Origin: JANRKH01 sp964351245
GTDB taxonomy: Bacteria > Pseudomonadota > Alphaproteobacteria > Rickettsiales > Rickettsiaceae
Length of the DNA: 31,901 nucleotides
NCBI GenBank assembly: GCA_964351245.1
Contig: CAYGNF010000010.1
Span: 1-31,901, forward strand
Direction of reading: 5' to 3'
Made by a program: the position numbers and the translations under genes. Under the pieces are notes generated by a model that was given only the letters and a program-made list of their open reading frames with translations, searched no databases and was not told the DNA's origin. This document shows positions 1 to 8,134 of this stretch, in pieces. Numbering within the stretch: the first letter of the stretch is position 1; every line of letters begins with the position of its first letter.

Positions 1-568
1 CCGCGAGCTTTGCTTCTTCTAGTCTTTGCTTGTGAATTTCAGCAAGTTTTGCTTCTTCTGCCTTGGTAGCTTCTTCTGTTTTTTTGCGGGCTGCTTCTGC
101 TAATTGCATTTTTTGCTCAGCTTTACTTTTTTGTTCTTCGGCGAGCCTTGCTTCTGCAATCTTTTGCTGAATCTGCGCAAGCTTTGCCTCTTCTGCTTGC
201 CTTGCTCGCTCTTCTGCGAGCTTTGCTTCTTGGATCTTTTTCATAGCTTCAGCTTTTGCTATTTTTGCTTCCTCTTGAAGCCTCGCCTCTTCTAATGCTT
301 TTGATTTTTTGAGATTCTCATCATCTTCTGCTTCTTCTAGATAAAATTCGTGGACTATGTTAGTTTGCTTAATGGTAAGTTGAGGTTTATTTGATTCTGA
401 GATCTTGCTTTGCCTCTCAGAAAGATTTTTTGATAATGGCTTCTCGATAACACTTTGACTGGATATAACATCATTAGCATTACTTGTTATATTAGGATTA
501 GCGATTAAATTAATATCGAAAACTAAAAACAAAAACATGCATATAAAAGGCGATAAGATTATCTTCAT
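1..568 (-). CDS. secreted or membrane-anchored Glu/Ala/Lys-rich coiled-coil protein, 3' end outside window
   Basis: The reading frame opens with ATG at 568 and stays open to the left edge, giving at least 189 residues, so only the N-terminal part is present. Residues 1-23 (MKIILSPFICMFLFLVFDIN and following) look like a signal peptide or N-terminal membrane anchor. A Ser/Asn-rich linker follows to about residue 75. From about residue 78 to the edge the protein is a heptad-like Glu/Ala/Lys/Arg/Gln helix with recurring EEAKLA, AEEARL and EAKLAEE units, which predicts a long coiled coil. This layout resembles TolA-type proteins and other periplasm-spanning helices, but the diagnostic C-terminal domain lies outside the window, so no function is assigned. 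The gene is divergent from pyrH and no clear Shine-Dalgarno sequence precedes it. Confidence 0.75.
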   Translation of the reverse strand, partial: MKIILSPFICMFLFLVFDINLIANPNITSNANDVISSQSVIEKPLSKNLSERQSKISESNKPQLTIKQTNIVHEFYLEEAEDDENLKKSKALEEARLQEEAKIAKAEAMKKIQEAKLAEERARQAEEAKLAQIQQKIAEARLAEEQKSKAEQKMQLAEAARKKTEEATKAEEAKLAEIHKQRLEEAKLA

Positions 569-645
569 AATTTTGCAAAGTTGGTGAAATTGAGATGGAT
601 AATGTCATGCAAAAATCATATAGTCAATATTATGTTGTAAAGACC

Positions 646-676
646 TTGACATTTTTCATGTAGAGATGCATATTTT
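646..676 (+). promoter_or_regulatory. candidate sigma-70 promoter of pyrH-frr
   Basis: A perfect -35 hexamer TTGACA lies at 646-651. With a 17-base spacer the -10 would be CATATT (669-674); TATTTT at 671-676 is a better hexamer but needs a 19-base spacer. Either would start transcription near 681, about 40 bases before the pyrH ATG. The site is inferred from consensus only. Confidence 0.5.
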
Positions 677-721
677 AGCTTGCGATTAAAATTCTTCTTA
701 ACTCAACAACGCATTATATAT

Positions 722-1438
722 ATGACAACCGAATATAAAAGAGTGCTTTTAAAATTATCTGGCGAAGCTCTAATGGGATACAAGGGGTTTGGCCTTGATG
801 TAGTAACTCTACAACGCATTTCTCAGGATATCAAAAATACTGTAGAATCAGGAGTGCAGATTTGTGTGGTAGTAGGAGGGGGGAATATTTACAGAGGAGT
901 AAATGCAGATCAAGAAGGTATGGAAAGAGCAGCAGCTGATTATATGGGAATGCTGGGGACCATTATTAATGCACTGGGGCTACAAAACGTTATGGAAAAA
1001 GATGGTATATATACTAGAGTCCAATCTGCAATACCAATGATGAGTATATGCGAACCATATATCAGGAGAAGAGCCATAAGACACATGGAAAAAGGCAGAG
1101 TAGTGATTTTTGCTGCAGGTACCGGTAATCCATTTTTTACCACTGATACAGCAGCGGTATTGCGGGCTATTGAGATGAACTGCGATCTACTAATTAAAGG
1201 CACTCAAGTAGACGGTGTATATTCTGCAGATCCTCTAAAAAATCCTAATGCATATAGATATGACACTATAAGCTATAGTGATGTTTTGCGCGATAATTTA
1301 TCTGTCATGGATATGGCGGCTATAGCTCTAGCAAGAGAGAATAAACTACCTATAAAAGTCTTTGCATTAAAAGAAGAAAATAGTATTAGTATGGTAGTAA
1401 AATCTCAGGGAAATTTTACAAAAATTATTGAGGGATAA
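722..1438 (+). CDS. pyrH: UMP kinase (uridylate kinase)
   Basis: PyrH phosphorylates UMP to UDP with ATP in pyrimidine nucleotide synthesis in the cytosol. The 238-residue protein has the amino-acid kinase family signatures KRVLLKLSGEAL near the N-terminus (nucleotide-binding glycine loop), VVVGGGNIYRG (UMP/phosphate site), and the later TGNPFFTTDTAA and MDMAAIALA segments. Its length is typical of the family. I chose ATG 722 because MTTEYKRVLLKLSG matches family N-termini; a TTG at 680 in the same frame would add 14 atypical residues and sits almost on the promoter. The start has no clear Shine-Dalgarno. One base separates its stop codon from frr. The usual upstream partners rpsB-tsf are absent; a divergent gene is there instead. 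Confidence 0.96.
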   Translation: MTTEYKRVLLKLSGEALMGYKGFGLDVVTLQRISQDIKNTVESGVQICVVVGGGNIYRGVNADQEGMERAAADYMGMLGTIINALGLQNVMEKDGIYTRVQSAIPMMSICEPYIRRRAIRHMEKGRVVIFAAGTGNPFFTTDTAAVLRAIEMNCDLLIKGTQVDGVYSADPLKNPNAYRYDTISYSDVLRDNLSVMDMAAIALARENKLPIKVFALKEENSISMVVKSQGNFTKIIEG

Positions 1439-1439
1439 T

Positions 1440-2000
1440 ATGGACTTAAATTCAATATTTGAAACATTAAAAACGAAAATTCTAAAAGCCATGGGAATTT
1501 TAGAAAGAGATTTAAGGGGGCTAAGAACAGGTAGAGCGTCAGTAAATTTACTGGATCCGGTACAAGTTGAAGTATACGGATCTAGAATGCCCTTGAACCA
1601 AATTTCTACAATCACCGCGCCAGATCCTAGAACACTTTCTGTGCAAGTCTGGGATAAGAATATGGTGAAAACTGCAGAAAAAGCGATTATGGATGCAAAT
1701 TTGGGCCTTAATCCATCTACTGATGGACAAAGTATAAGATTACCCATCCCTGCATTGAACCAAGAAAGACGCAAGGAAATAGCTAAGCTCGCAAGTAAAT
1801 ACGGTGAGAATGCAAAAATAGCGATTAGAAATATAAGACGCGACACTCTAGAAGAGTTAAAAAAATGTGAAAAAAATAGCCTAATGTCAGAGGATGAATT
1901 GCATTCGGCAATTGATGAAGTGCAAAAACATATAGATCGAGAAATTGGTTCTGTGGATAAAATCGTCAAAGCAAAAGAGCAAGAAATTTCAAGTATATAA
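1440..2000 (+). CDS. frr: ribosome recycling factor
   Basis: RRF works with EF-G to split the post-termination ribosome. The 186-residue product is of normal family length and shows the conserved features: an N-terminal helix with the LRTGRAS segment (about residues 28-34), the central beta domain with PLNQISTITAPDPRTL, the IRLPIPALNQERRKEIAK turn back into the helix bundle, and a C-terminal long helix ending in the IDREIGSVDKIVKAKEQEI segment. The ATG at 1440 is preceded by GAGGG at 1430-1434, a good Shine-Dalgarno that lies inside the last pyrH codons, so the two genes are probably co-transcribed. Its 3' end converges on xerD with a 9-base gap, leaving no room for a normal terminator between them. 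Confidence 0.97.
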   Translation: MDLNSIFETLKTKILKAMGILERDLRGLRTGRASVNLLDPVQVEVYGSRMPLNQISTITAPDPRTLSVQVWDKNMVKTAEKAIMDANLGLNPSTDGQSIRLPIPALNQERRKEIAKLASKYGENAKIAIRNIRRDTLEELKKCEKNSLMSEDELHSAIDEVQKHIDREIGSVDKIVKAKEQEISSI

Positions 2001-2009
2001 GCGTATAAA

Positions 2010-2921
2010 TCAAGTTTTTCCTAAAGGATGCTTAGACTCTAGAATCTTTGCCAATTTACCTGTGTTAATATGAGTGTAGATCTGAGTGGTAGAAATATCC
2101 GCGTGACCTAGAAGCTCTTGAATCACCCGCAGATCTGAACCACTATCAAGCATTTTTGTGGCAAAACTATGTCTTATTTTGTGAGGAGAGATTTTAGCAG
2201 GATTAAGCTCGGCAATATATGCTAATTTTTTAAGCAGAATTGCAAAATTTTGCCGGGTCATATGTCCGGATGCAGATCTAGATGCAAAAACATGTAAAGA
2301 CTGCTTATGACTTCCTGTATCTACGAAGCAATGCCTTAAACTCATATATTCTTCTAATGCAACAATAGTAGATTTACTCATAATAACAATGCGCTCCTTC
2401 TGCCCCTTTCCTCTTACGACTATCAGATCATTAAGTAATTTAAGCCCCTTTTCATCGAAGCTAAATTGGCTAAGTTTTAATGACACTAACTCAGAAACGC
2501 GTAAACCACATGAATATAATAATAATAGCATCGACTTCATTCTTATCATCTCGTTAGTACTAGTATGTATAGAAGCAGCTAACTTCTTCATCTCCTTCTC
2601 TGTCAAATATTCTGGAAGTGTAGATCTGTGCTTGGGTTGATCGATATATTTTACAGGGTTTTCGGTAACATATTGCTCGCTGAGTAAAAACTTATAATAC
2701 CCATTAAGAGCAGAGATTTTGCGCGAGATTGTTCTTTGGGATATATTAGCATCGAGCAAAGAATTGATAAATAGCTTAATATCTGAACCTTTGGATAGTA
2801 AAGGGTCTTTCTTGTATATATTAAAAAAATCTAGTAAATCTCTCTTATATGCTATGATTGTAGCTCTAGCAGATCCTCTTTCTGCGAGCATTGATTCTAA
2901 GAATTGTTCTAAATAATGCAT
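2010..2921 (-). CDS. xerD: site-specific tyrosine recombinase XerD
   Basis: XerD acts with XerC at dif to resolve chromosome dimers. The 303-residue protein has an N-terminal SAM-like core-binding domain (about 1-90) and a C-terminal catalytic domain with the full set of active-site residues: Arg141 (GLRVSEL), Lys172 (GKGQKER), His247 and Arg250 (HKIRH), His273 (LLGHADIS) and nucleophile Tyr282 (TQIYTH). The MTRQNF segment, the LSTTQIYTH-like stretch and the ending resemble XerD more than XerC, but the two paralogues are hard to separate by eye. The ATG at 2921 gives the usual short N-terminus. A tRNA-Cys gene lies 70 bases upstream in the same direction. All catalytic residues are intact, so it is likely functional. 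Confidence 0.9.
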   Translation of the reverse strand: MHYLEQFLESMLAERGSARATIIAYKRDLLDFFNIYKKDPLLSKGSDIKLFINSLLDANISQRTISRKISALNGYYKFLLSEQYVTENPVKYIDQPKHRSTLPEYLTEKEMKKLAASIHTSTNEMIRMKSMLLLLYSCGLRVSELVSLKLSQFSFDEKGLKLLNDLIVVRGKGQKERIVIMSKSTIVALEEYMSLRHCFVDTGSHKQSLHVFASRSASGHMTRQNFAILLKKLAYIAELNPAKISPHKIRHSFATKMLDSGSDLRVIQELLGHADISTTQIYTHINTGKLAKILESKHPLGKT

Positions 2922-2991
2922 AAAATATTAGAATCGTTTTATTGATACGCTTTAAAAGCTTTTGCATTTTGAGTAATATCAGAATCTAAGA

Positions 2992-3066
2992 TGGAGGCCA
3001 GGGCCGGAATCGAACCGGCGTATAGAGGATTTGCAATCCACTGCATTACCACTTTGCTACCTAGCC
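2992..3066 (-). tRNA. tRNA-Cys (GCA)
   Basis: The complement strand folds as a 75-base cloverleaf with 3' CCA encoded. The acceptor GGCTAGG pairs with CCTGGCC (one G-U). The D stem is GCA/TGC, the anticodon loop TTGCAAA carries GCA, and the T arm is GCCGG-TTCGATT-CCGGC. The discriminator is T, as expected for cysteine tRNAs. The anticodon stem GTGGA/TCCTC has a U28-U42 mismatch. Weak reading frames across this locus are not genes. Confidence 0.95.
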
Positions 3067-3297
3067 ACAAAAAAGATAGAAATCCTTCTAATACCAATAC
3101 TCTATATCTTGAAGGCATTTTTACTTGATCTATCACAGAATTAACTTACATAGATTACCAAAGCTGTCATTGCGCAATATCAAGGATTTTTATGTTGATA
3201 AGGCGGGACATATAAAATCTGTTCACAATATAGAAAAAAATTGTAACAAAATCAAGACTTAATAACTCTAGATTCTCGGGTCGCAAAAATATATATG

Positions 3298-3894
3298 CTA
3301 TTTTTTCTCTACATTTCTATGTAATAATATTTCATCTACAACCCCAAATTCTGTTGCATCCTTAGCATCCATAAAATTATCCCTTTCTAGGGCGTCATAT
3401 ATAAACTTTGGAGCTTTTTTAGTATGTTTTTCATAAATTTTATTGATCATGCTTTTGATTTTTATCATCTCTCTTATATGAATCTCTGCATCCGTGGCTT
3501 GACCCTGAAAGCCCCCACTTGGCTGATGTACCATAACTCTTGCATGCGGCAAGATAAAGCGTTTTTTTGGAGCTCCCGCAGCAAGCAATAATGAACCCAT
3601 AGAACATGCCTGACCTATACAAAGAGTTGAAACATCGGGTTTGATATATTGCATCGTATCATATATTGAAAGACCGGCCGTCACCACTCCTCCGGGTGAG
3701 TTGATATACATATGTATGTCTTTCTCAGGATTATCTGCCTCAAGGAATAAAAGTTGGGCTACTATCACAGAAGCCATGTTATCCTCAATTGGACCATAAA
3801 CAAATATTACCCGTTCTTTTAAAAGCCTTGAATATATATCATATGCTCTTTCGCCTTTGCTAGTTTGTTCAATTACTATAGGTACGTATGCCAT
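3298..3894 (-). CDS. clpP: ATP-dependent Clp protease proteolytic subunit
   Basis: ClpP forms the double heptameric serine-protease barrel that degrades proteins fed by ClpA/ClpX. At 198 residues it has normal length. The catalytic triad is visible: Ser98 in GQACSMGS, His123 in VMVHQPSGG and Asp172 in ERDNF, each one residue beyond the mature E. coli numbering. The YINSPGG oxyanion segment (residues 63-69) is intact. It starts at ATG 3894 with only a purine-rich AAGAAG stretch upstream and lies 38 bases downstream of mrp in the same direction. No clpX follows; the next gene is tRNA-Cys, about 230 bases away, so the common clpP-clpX pairing is broken here. Confidence 0.97.
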   Translation of the reverse strand: MAYVPIVIEQTSKGERAYDIYSRLLKERVIFVYGPIEDNMASVIVAQLLFLEADNPEKDIHMYINSPGGVVTAGLSIYDTMQYIKPDVSTLCIGQACSMGSLLLAAGAPKKRFILPHARVMVHQPSGGFQGQATDAEIHIREMIKIKSMINKIYEKHTKKAPKFIYDALERDNFMDAKDATEFGVVDEILLHRNVEKK

Positions 3895-3932
3895 GTTGTT
3901 CTTCTTTTTATGTTAATAATATAACCACAATA

Positions 3933-4607
3933 TCATAATACAAAATTTATTTGCAATTCCGGTATAAGATAGAAGTTTTTGCGTGCACTTAAACTCGGGA
4001 TCATAGGTAATTTTGCAATGATTGGAATTGCGCTATGTTCTGCAAGGGCTTTAATATAACCCTCTCCAAAAGGAGTAATATCTTCGTTAGTAGTTTTGAG
4101 ATAACTCATATTCTCGATAATGCCCACTATATTTATACCGGTTTTCTTATATAAATCTATTGCTCTAGTTACATCTCTGATTGCTAATTTATCGGGTGTA
4201 GATACCATAATTGCACCAGTGATATTTTTAGTGTTGATAAAACTTATATGTATATCTCCAGTTCCAGGAGGCATGTCAATTATAAGATAATCTAAATCAC
4301 CCCAATTAGTGCCGCCTAAGAGTTGATTTATTGCTTTACTAAGCATAGGACCTCGCCAAGCAATTGCAGAGTCTTGAGGCACTAGAAACGCTATAGAAGC
4401 GACACTAATCTTATCTTTGATTATAGGGTTAATAACCCCACCCGTAGCCATTGGTACAGAGTCCTCTATTTCAAGAATTGTTGGAATAGAGGGACCATAT
4501 ATATCAGCATCCAGAATGCCAACTTTGTGCCCCTGCATAGATAATTGCTGAGCTAAAATTACAGATATTGTAGATTTTCCAACACCCCCTTTTCCGGCTG
4601 CTACCAT
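3933..4607 (-). CDS. mrp: Mrp/ApbC-type P-loop ATPase, short form lacking the N-terminal domain
   Basis: Mrp/ApbC/Nbp35 proteins carry and deliver iron-sulfur clusters. The 224 residues have the deviant Walker A motif GKGGVGKS at 5-12, the DADIYGPSIP segment (switch I) and DMPPGTGD (Walker B/switch II). Two family parts are missing: the N-terminal MIP18/DUF59-like domain of about 100 residues, and the CxxC pair expected after IVENMS (here IIENMSYLKTTNED, with no cysteine). The recalled Rickettsia Mrp also lacks that pair. The ATG at 4607 starts within the first beta strand. The in-frame sequence just before it (SLSSIKKIY) still looks like Mrp but reaches a stop at 4692-4694 without an ATG, GTG or TTG. 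The true start may be a rare ATA at 4622, or the gene was recently shortened. It follows ftsH in the same direction. Confidence 0.88.
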   Translation of the reverse strand: MVAAGKGGVGKSTISVILAQQLSMQGHKVGILDADIYGPSIPTILEIEDSVPMATGGVINPIIKDKISVASIAFLVPQDSAIAWRGPMLSKAINQLLGGTNWGDLDYLIIDMPPGTGDIHISFINTKNITGAIMVSTPDKLAIRDVTRAIDLYKKTGINIVGIIENMSYLKTTNEDITPFGEGYIKALAEHSAIPIIAKLPMIPSLSARKNFYLIPELQINFVL

Positions 4608-4660
4608 GTATATTTTTTTTATAGAGCTTAAGGAGCCCCTAGATTCTTTAGTGATTTGAT

Positions 4661-6577
4661 CTACCAGTCTTTCTGCGTATCTTGATGGGAATTAGGCGTC
4701 TCTCTATTAGTGGCATTTTTTTTACCTGCATTTTTATAATCGTTAGTCTTAGATTCAATTTCCAGTTCTTTTTCGGCCTTAATATCTTCTCCTGCAATCA
4801 CTTTTTTAATCTGATCTCCGCTAAGAGTTTCATATTCAATTAATGCTTTAGCGAGTATGTGGAGTTCAGACAAGTGCTCTTTGAGTATTTTTTTTGCCGT
4901 ATTATACCCAGTATCAACTATCTGCCTTATCTCTTGGTCCATTAATTCTCGTATTGTTTCTGATTTGTTAGATGAGCCTTTAGATGCCTGAAAGTACTGA
5001 TCATCAGAATTGCCATGATAAATAGGGCCAACTTTGTCACTTAAACCCCACTCTGTAACCATAGAGGTTGCTTTTCTTGTTGCCATCTTTATATCCCCTG
5101 AAGCCCCAGAAGTCACTTTATCATAACCAAATATCATCTCTTCAGCCACTCTACCCCCCATAGCTACCGCAATAAATGATTCCATCTTCTGTCTTTGCTC
5201 AGAGAAGCCGTCTGTAGTAGGGAGGGGCATCACCATACCAAGAGCGCCTCCTCGTGGAATTATCGTAGCCTTGTGAATAGGATCTGAGGCTGGTGTATAT
5301 ATACTCACAAGAGCATGACCTCCTTCGTGATATGCGATCAATTCTTTTTCTTCTGGAGTGATGACCATGGATCTACGCTCTACTCCCATTAAAATTTTGT
5401 CTCTAGCTTCCTCCATATCCAACATATCTACTGTACGTTTGTTTTTTTTGGCCGCAAGTAATGCCGCTTCATTTACAAGATTGGCAAGAGCTGCACCAGA
5501 AAAACCCGGAGTTCCTCTTGCGATGACTCTTAAGTCAACATCTTCTGGGTTGTGCTGCACTTTTCTCATATGTACATTAAGAATTTGCTCTCTTCCTGCT
5601 ATATCAGGATTACTGATAGTGATTTGCCTATCAAATCTCCCCGGCCTTAATAAAGCAGGATCCAGTACATCAGGCCTATTAGTAGCTGCAACAATTACTA
5701 TACCTTCGTTCGAATCAAACCCATCCATTTCAACAAGCAGCTGATTAAGTGTCTGCTCCCGTTCATCGTTGCCACCCCCTATGCCTATGCCTCTGTGCCT
5801 TCCTACCGCGTCTATCTCATCTATAAAAAGAATACATGGCGCAGATTTTTTGGCTTGTTCAAACATATCGCGTACTCTGCTTGCGCCTACACCAACAAAC
5901 ATCTCAACGAAATCAGATCCCGATATACTAAAAAAAGCAACATTAGCCTCACCTGCGATAGCTTTTGCTAGCATTGTTTTACCTGTGCCAGGAGGGCCTA
6001 TTAATAAACATCCAGCTGGAATCTTGCCTCCGATTTTAAGAAATTTTTGAGGATCTCTAAGAAATTCTACTAGCTCATATAACTCTCCCTTGGCTTCCTC
6101 AATTCCTGCAATATCCTTGAAGGTAATTTTTTTACCTTTATCAGATGCTAATTTGGCCTTTGATTTACCAAACCCCATAGCCTTACCAGCTCCGCCCATC
6201 TGCCTCATAAAAAATATCCATATACCTATGAACAAAAGCATAGGAAACCAGGAAATCAGTATGGAGAATAGAGAATTTATTTTTGTATCCAGAGGAGTAA
6301 CCTCTATAACCGCACCTGATTCATAAATTTTTTCTAGTAAATTAGGATATTCTAATCCATGTGTAGAAAAATTCTGGCCATCCGTAGTTTGACCCTCTAT
6401 TGTTCTACCAGTGATTTTTATGCTACTAATCTGCTTTGCTTCAACATACGAAATAAAATCAGAAAAATGTATATTTTTATATACACCAGCAACACCATCA
6501 AGTTGAGCCAAATTAAACATGGCAACAAAAAATATAATTATTGCGATCCATATAAATATAAAACGAGAATTCTTCAT
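4661..6577 (-). CDS. ftsH: ATP-dependent zinc metalloprotease FtsH
   Basis: FtsH is a hexameric inner-membrane AAA+ protease that removes misfolded membrane proteins and some soluble regulators. The 638-residue protein has two membrane segments (about 5-25 and 104-124) with a short periplasmic domain between them, Walker A GPPGTGKT (194-201), Walker B FIDE (251-254), the second region of homology ATNRPDVLDPALLRPGRFDR, and the zinc site HEGGH (417-421, same numbering as E. coli, which has HEAGH). The charged C-terminal tail after about residue 600 is variable. ATG 6577 is chosen because the protein then begins MKNSRFIFIW, like family members; 19 further in-frame codons upstream belong to the end of tilS. 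Only 5 bases separate it from the tilS stop, so the two are co-transcribed. Confidence 0.98.
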   Translation of the reverse strand: MKNSRFIFIWIAIIIFFVAMFNLAQLDGVAGVYKNIHFSDFISYVEAKQISSIKITGRTIEGQTTDGQNFSTHGLEYPNLLEKIYESGAVIEVTPLDTKINSLFSILISWFPMLLFIGIWIFFMRQMGGAGKAMGFGKSKAKLASDKGKKITFKDIAGIEEAKGELYELVEFLRDPQKFLKIGGKIPAGCLLIGPPGTGKTMLAKAIAGEANVAFFSISGSDFVEMFVGVGASRVRDMFEQAKKSAPCILFIDEIDAVGRHRGIGIGGGNDEREQTLNQLLVEMDGFDSNEGIVIVAATNRPDVLDPALLRPGRFDRQITISNPDIAGREQILNVHMRKVQHNPEDVDLRVIARGTPGFSGAALANLVNEAALLAAKKNKRTVDMLDMEEARDKILMGVERRSMVITPEEKELIAYHEGGHALVSIYTPASDPIHKATIIPRGGALGMVMPLPTTDGFSEQRQKMESFIAVAMGGRVAEEMIFGYDKVTSGASGDIKMATRKATSMVTEWGLSDKVGPIYHGNSDDQYFQASKGSSNKSETIRELMDQEIRQIVDTGYNTAKKILKEHLSELHILAKALIEYETLSGDQIKKVIAGEDIKAEKELEIESKTNDYKNAGKKNATNRETPNSHQDTQKDW

Positions 6578-6582
6578 AAAAT

Positions 6583-7881
6583 CTATCTTAAAAGTTTGCA
6601 GACGAATTCTATTGCAACTTCGTCTGTTTTGCAATCGTATATATGGGGTATTGCTACCAATTTTTCAAGGGCAAAAATTCCAGGCAGTGTCAGAAGTATA
6701 GTTTTTTTGATATTATGAGGAATTTTATTATCAAAATTTAATAATTCAGGGGTATTTTTGATCAATTCATCAAGTGTATTTTTGTATATTCTTTTTACTG
6801 AGCAATACTTAAGATTATCGAACTTAAATCTATTATCCCATATGCCATCATTTTCTAGATCTTCTATTGTATCTTTGCCGAATTCTCTTAAAAAATATAC
6901 TACCCCCCCTCCTAAACAATCAGTCGGCATTATTTTGCAACCAAAGCAGGTTTTGATTTTGTAATTAATAATTGCTGTATCTAGAGTTTTTACAGAATGT
7001 AATCTTAGATCCCCTTTTTTCTTACCAATAATTTCAAGAATTTTTTTTAGTAAGCTTAGTCTGATTTCTTCTGATTGAGCCCTATATATAGCAATTTTAA
7101 TAATTCCGTATCCGAGATTATTGAATTCGAAATACTTATATAGGATATCGAATACTTGCTCTTGCAAAGATGTTGATATACGCTTAATATTTTCAAAAGA
7201 AGTACAGATACGCTTAACATCTGAGATTTTAAGTAGCGCTGTTGCGATTGGTCTTATTTGATTTCTTAAGTATTTTGGAGAATAGTTAGATGAATCCTCC
7301 CACCAAAATATTTGCTTTAATGATAAATATTGCCTAAGAGTCTCTTTGGCAAATCCTAGCATAGGTCTTAAGAAGAGCACATCATTCATTAAGCTTTCTT
7401 CTGGAATGAGATAGCGATATATTCCAGACCCCCTACTTAAGCTAATAAGCACTTGTTCTAACTGATCTTCCAATATATGAGCAGTCAAAGCAACGTAACA
7501 CTTATTATCTTTGCACCAATTAGTAATTAATTCATATCTGGCATCTCTTGCTTTTTTTTGTATAGCAGAAGATAGGGGAGGATGATTCCATTCTAAAACA
7601 TAATGCTCGATACCAAGATTGTTGCAGAATCCAGATATCTCTATAGTCTCTAGGGTAGATTCGGGCCTTAATTTATGATCAATAGTTAGCGCGATAATTT
7701 GAGGGACTATAGCATCCTGGGCTATTTTTTGCTGTCTTTTCCGCCATTCTATCATTAAAATTAATAGTGCGACTGAATCAGATCCTCCGGATAAACATAT
7801 GATAATTCTATCATAAGTAGCTTGTCGCGGCAAAACTCGTGACATGTTATCTGAAAATTTTTCTAAAATATCACAATCCAA
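6583..7881 (-). CDS. tilS: tRNA(Ile)-lysidine synthase
   Basis: TilS converts C34 of the CAU-anticodon tRNA-Ile to lysidine, so that it reads AUA. The 432-residue protein has the PP-loop ATP pyrophosphatase motif SGGSDS at 31-36, TIDHKLRPES, and the later LTAHILEDQLEQ and SRGSGIYR segments typical of TilS. The C-terminal third is diverged. The start is a TTG at 7881: an in-frame stop lies just upstream (7891-7893), and the next ATG (7845, residue 13) would leave an N-terminus shorter than rickettsial TilS. A 7-base-pair hairpin (arms 7894-7900 and 7904-7910) sits 12 bases before the TTG and could affect initiation. tilS-ftsH order is common in bacteria. Confidence 0.93.
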   Translation of the reverse strand: MDCDILEKFSDNMSRVLPRQATYDRIIICLSGGSDSVALLILMIEWRKRQQKIAQDAIVPQIIALTIDHKLRPESTLETIEISGFCNNLGIEHYVLEWNHPPLSSAIQKKARDARYELITNWCKDNKCYVALTAHILEDQLEQVLISLSRGSGIYRYLIPEESLMNDVLFLRPMLGFAKETLRQYLSLKQIFWWEDSSNYSPKYLRNQIRPIATALLKISDVKRICTSFENIKRISTSLQEQVFDILYKYFEFNNLGYGIIKIAIYRAQSEEIRLSLLKKILEIIGKKKGDLRLHSVKTLDTAIINYKIKTCFGCKIMPTDCLGGGVVYFLREFGKDTIEDLENDGIWDNRFKFDNLKYCSVKRIYKNTLDELIKNTPELLNFDNKIPHNIKKTILLTLPGIFALEKLVAIPHIYDCKTDEVAIEFVCKLLR

Positions 7882-8134
7882 AACTATAGCCTATATTTTC
7901 GGAGAAAATAGGATTTTATTAATCGCGTCTTTACTGAGTGCAAGTAATAGAATGAAGTAATGCATAATAGTATATAAAAAAAGATTAGTACTGAGGTTGC
8001 CAGGATATTTGTATGTTTATGAGGTCATACCCAACAATACCATTATATTATATTTTAGGCAAGTATGTAAGGGATAGGCAATCTCATAAGTTTCTCTATG
8101 CGCAAGAGCGCCTCCTCTAAGTATATGCAACAAT

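Noticed and set aside
104..295. Cys/Phe/Leu-rich frame of 63 codons on the plus strand
   Set aside because: It is the complement of the Glu/Ala/Lys-repeat gene; its odd composition is explained by the repeat codons.
1367..1969. 200-codon minus-strand frame across frr
   Set aside because: It lies opposite the well-supported frr gene and has no recognisable motif.
2939..3136. 65-codon minus-strand frame
   Set aside because: It runs through the whole tRNA-Cys gene.
3169..3178. 10-bp palindrome ATTGCGCAAT between tRNA-Cys and clpP
   Set aside because: Too short and not at a useful distance from a start or promoter to call an operator.
5358..6326. Several plus-strand frames opposite ftsH
   Set aside because: Shadows of the conserved AAA+ and protease domains on the other strand.
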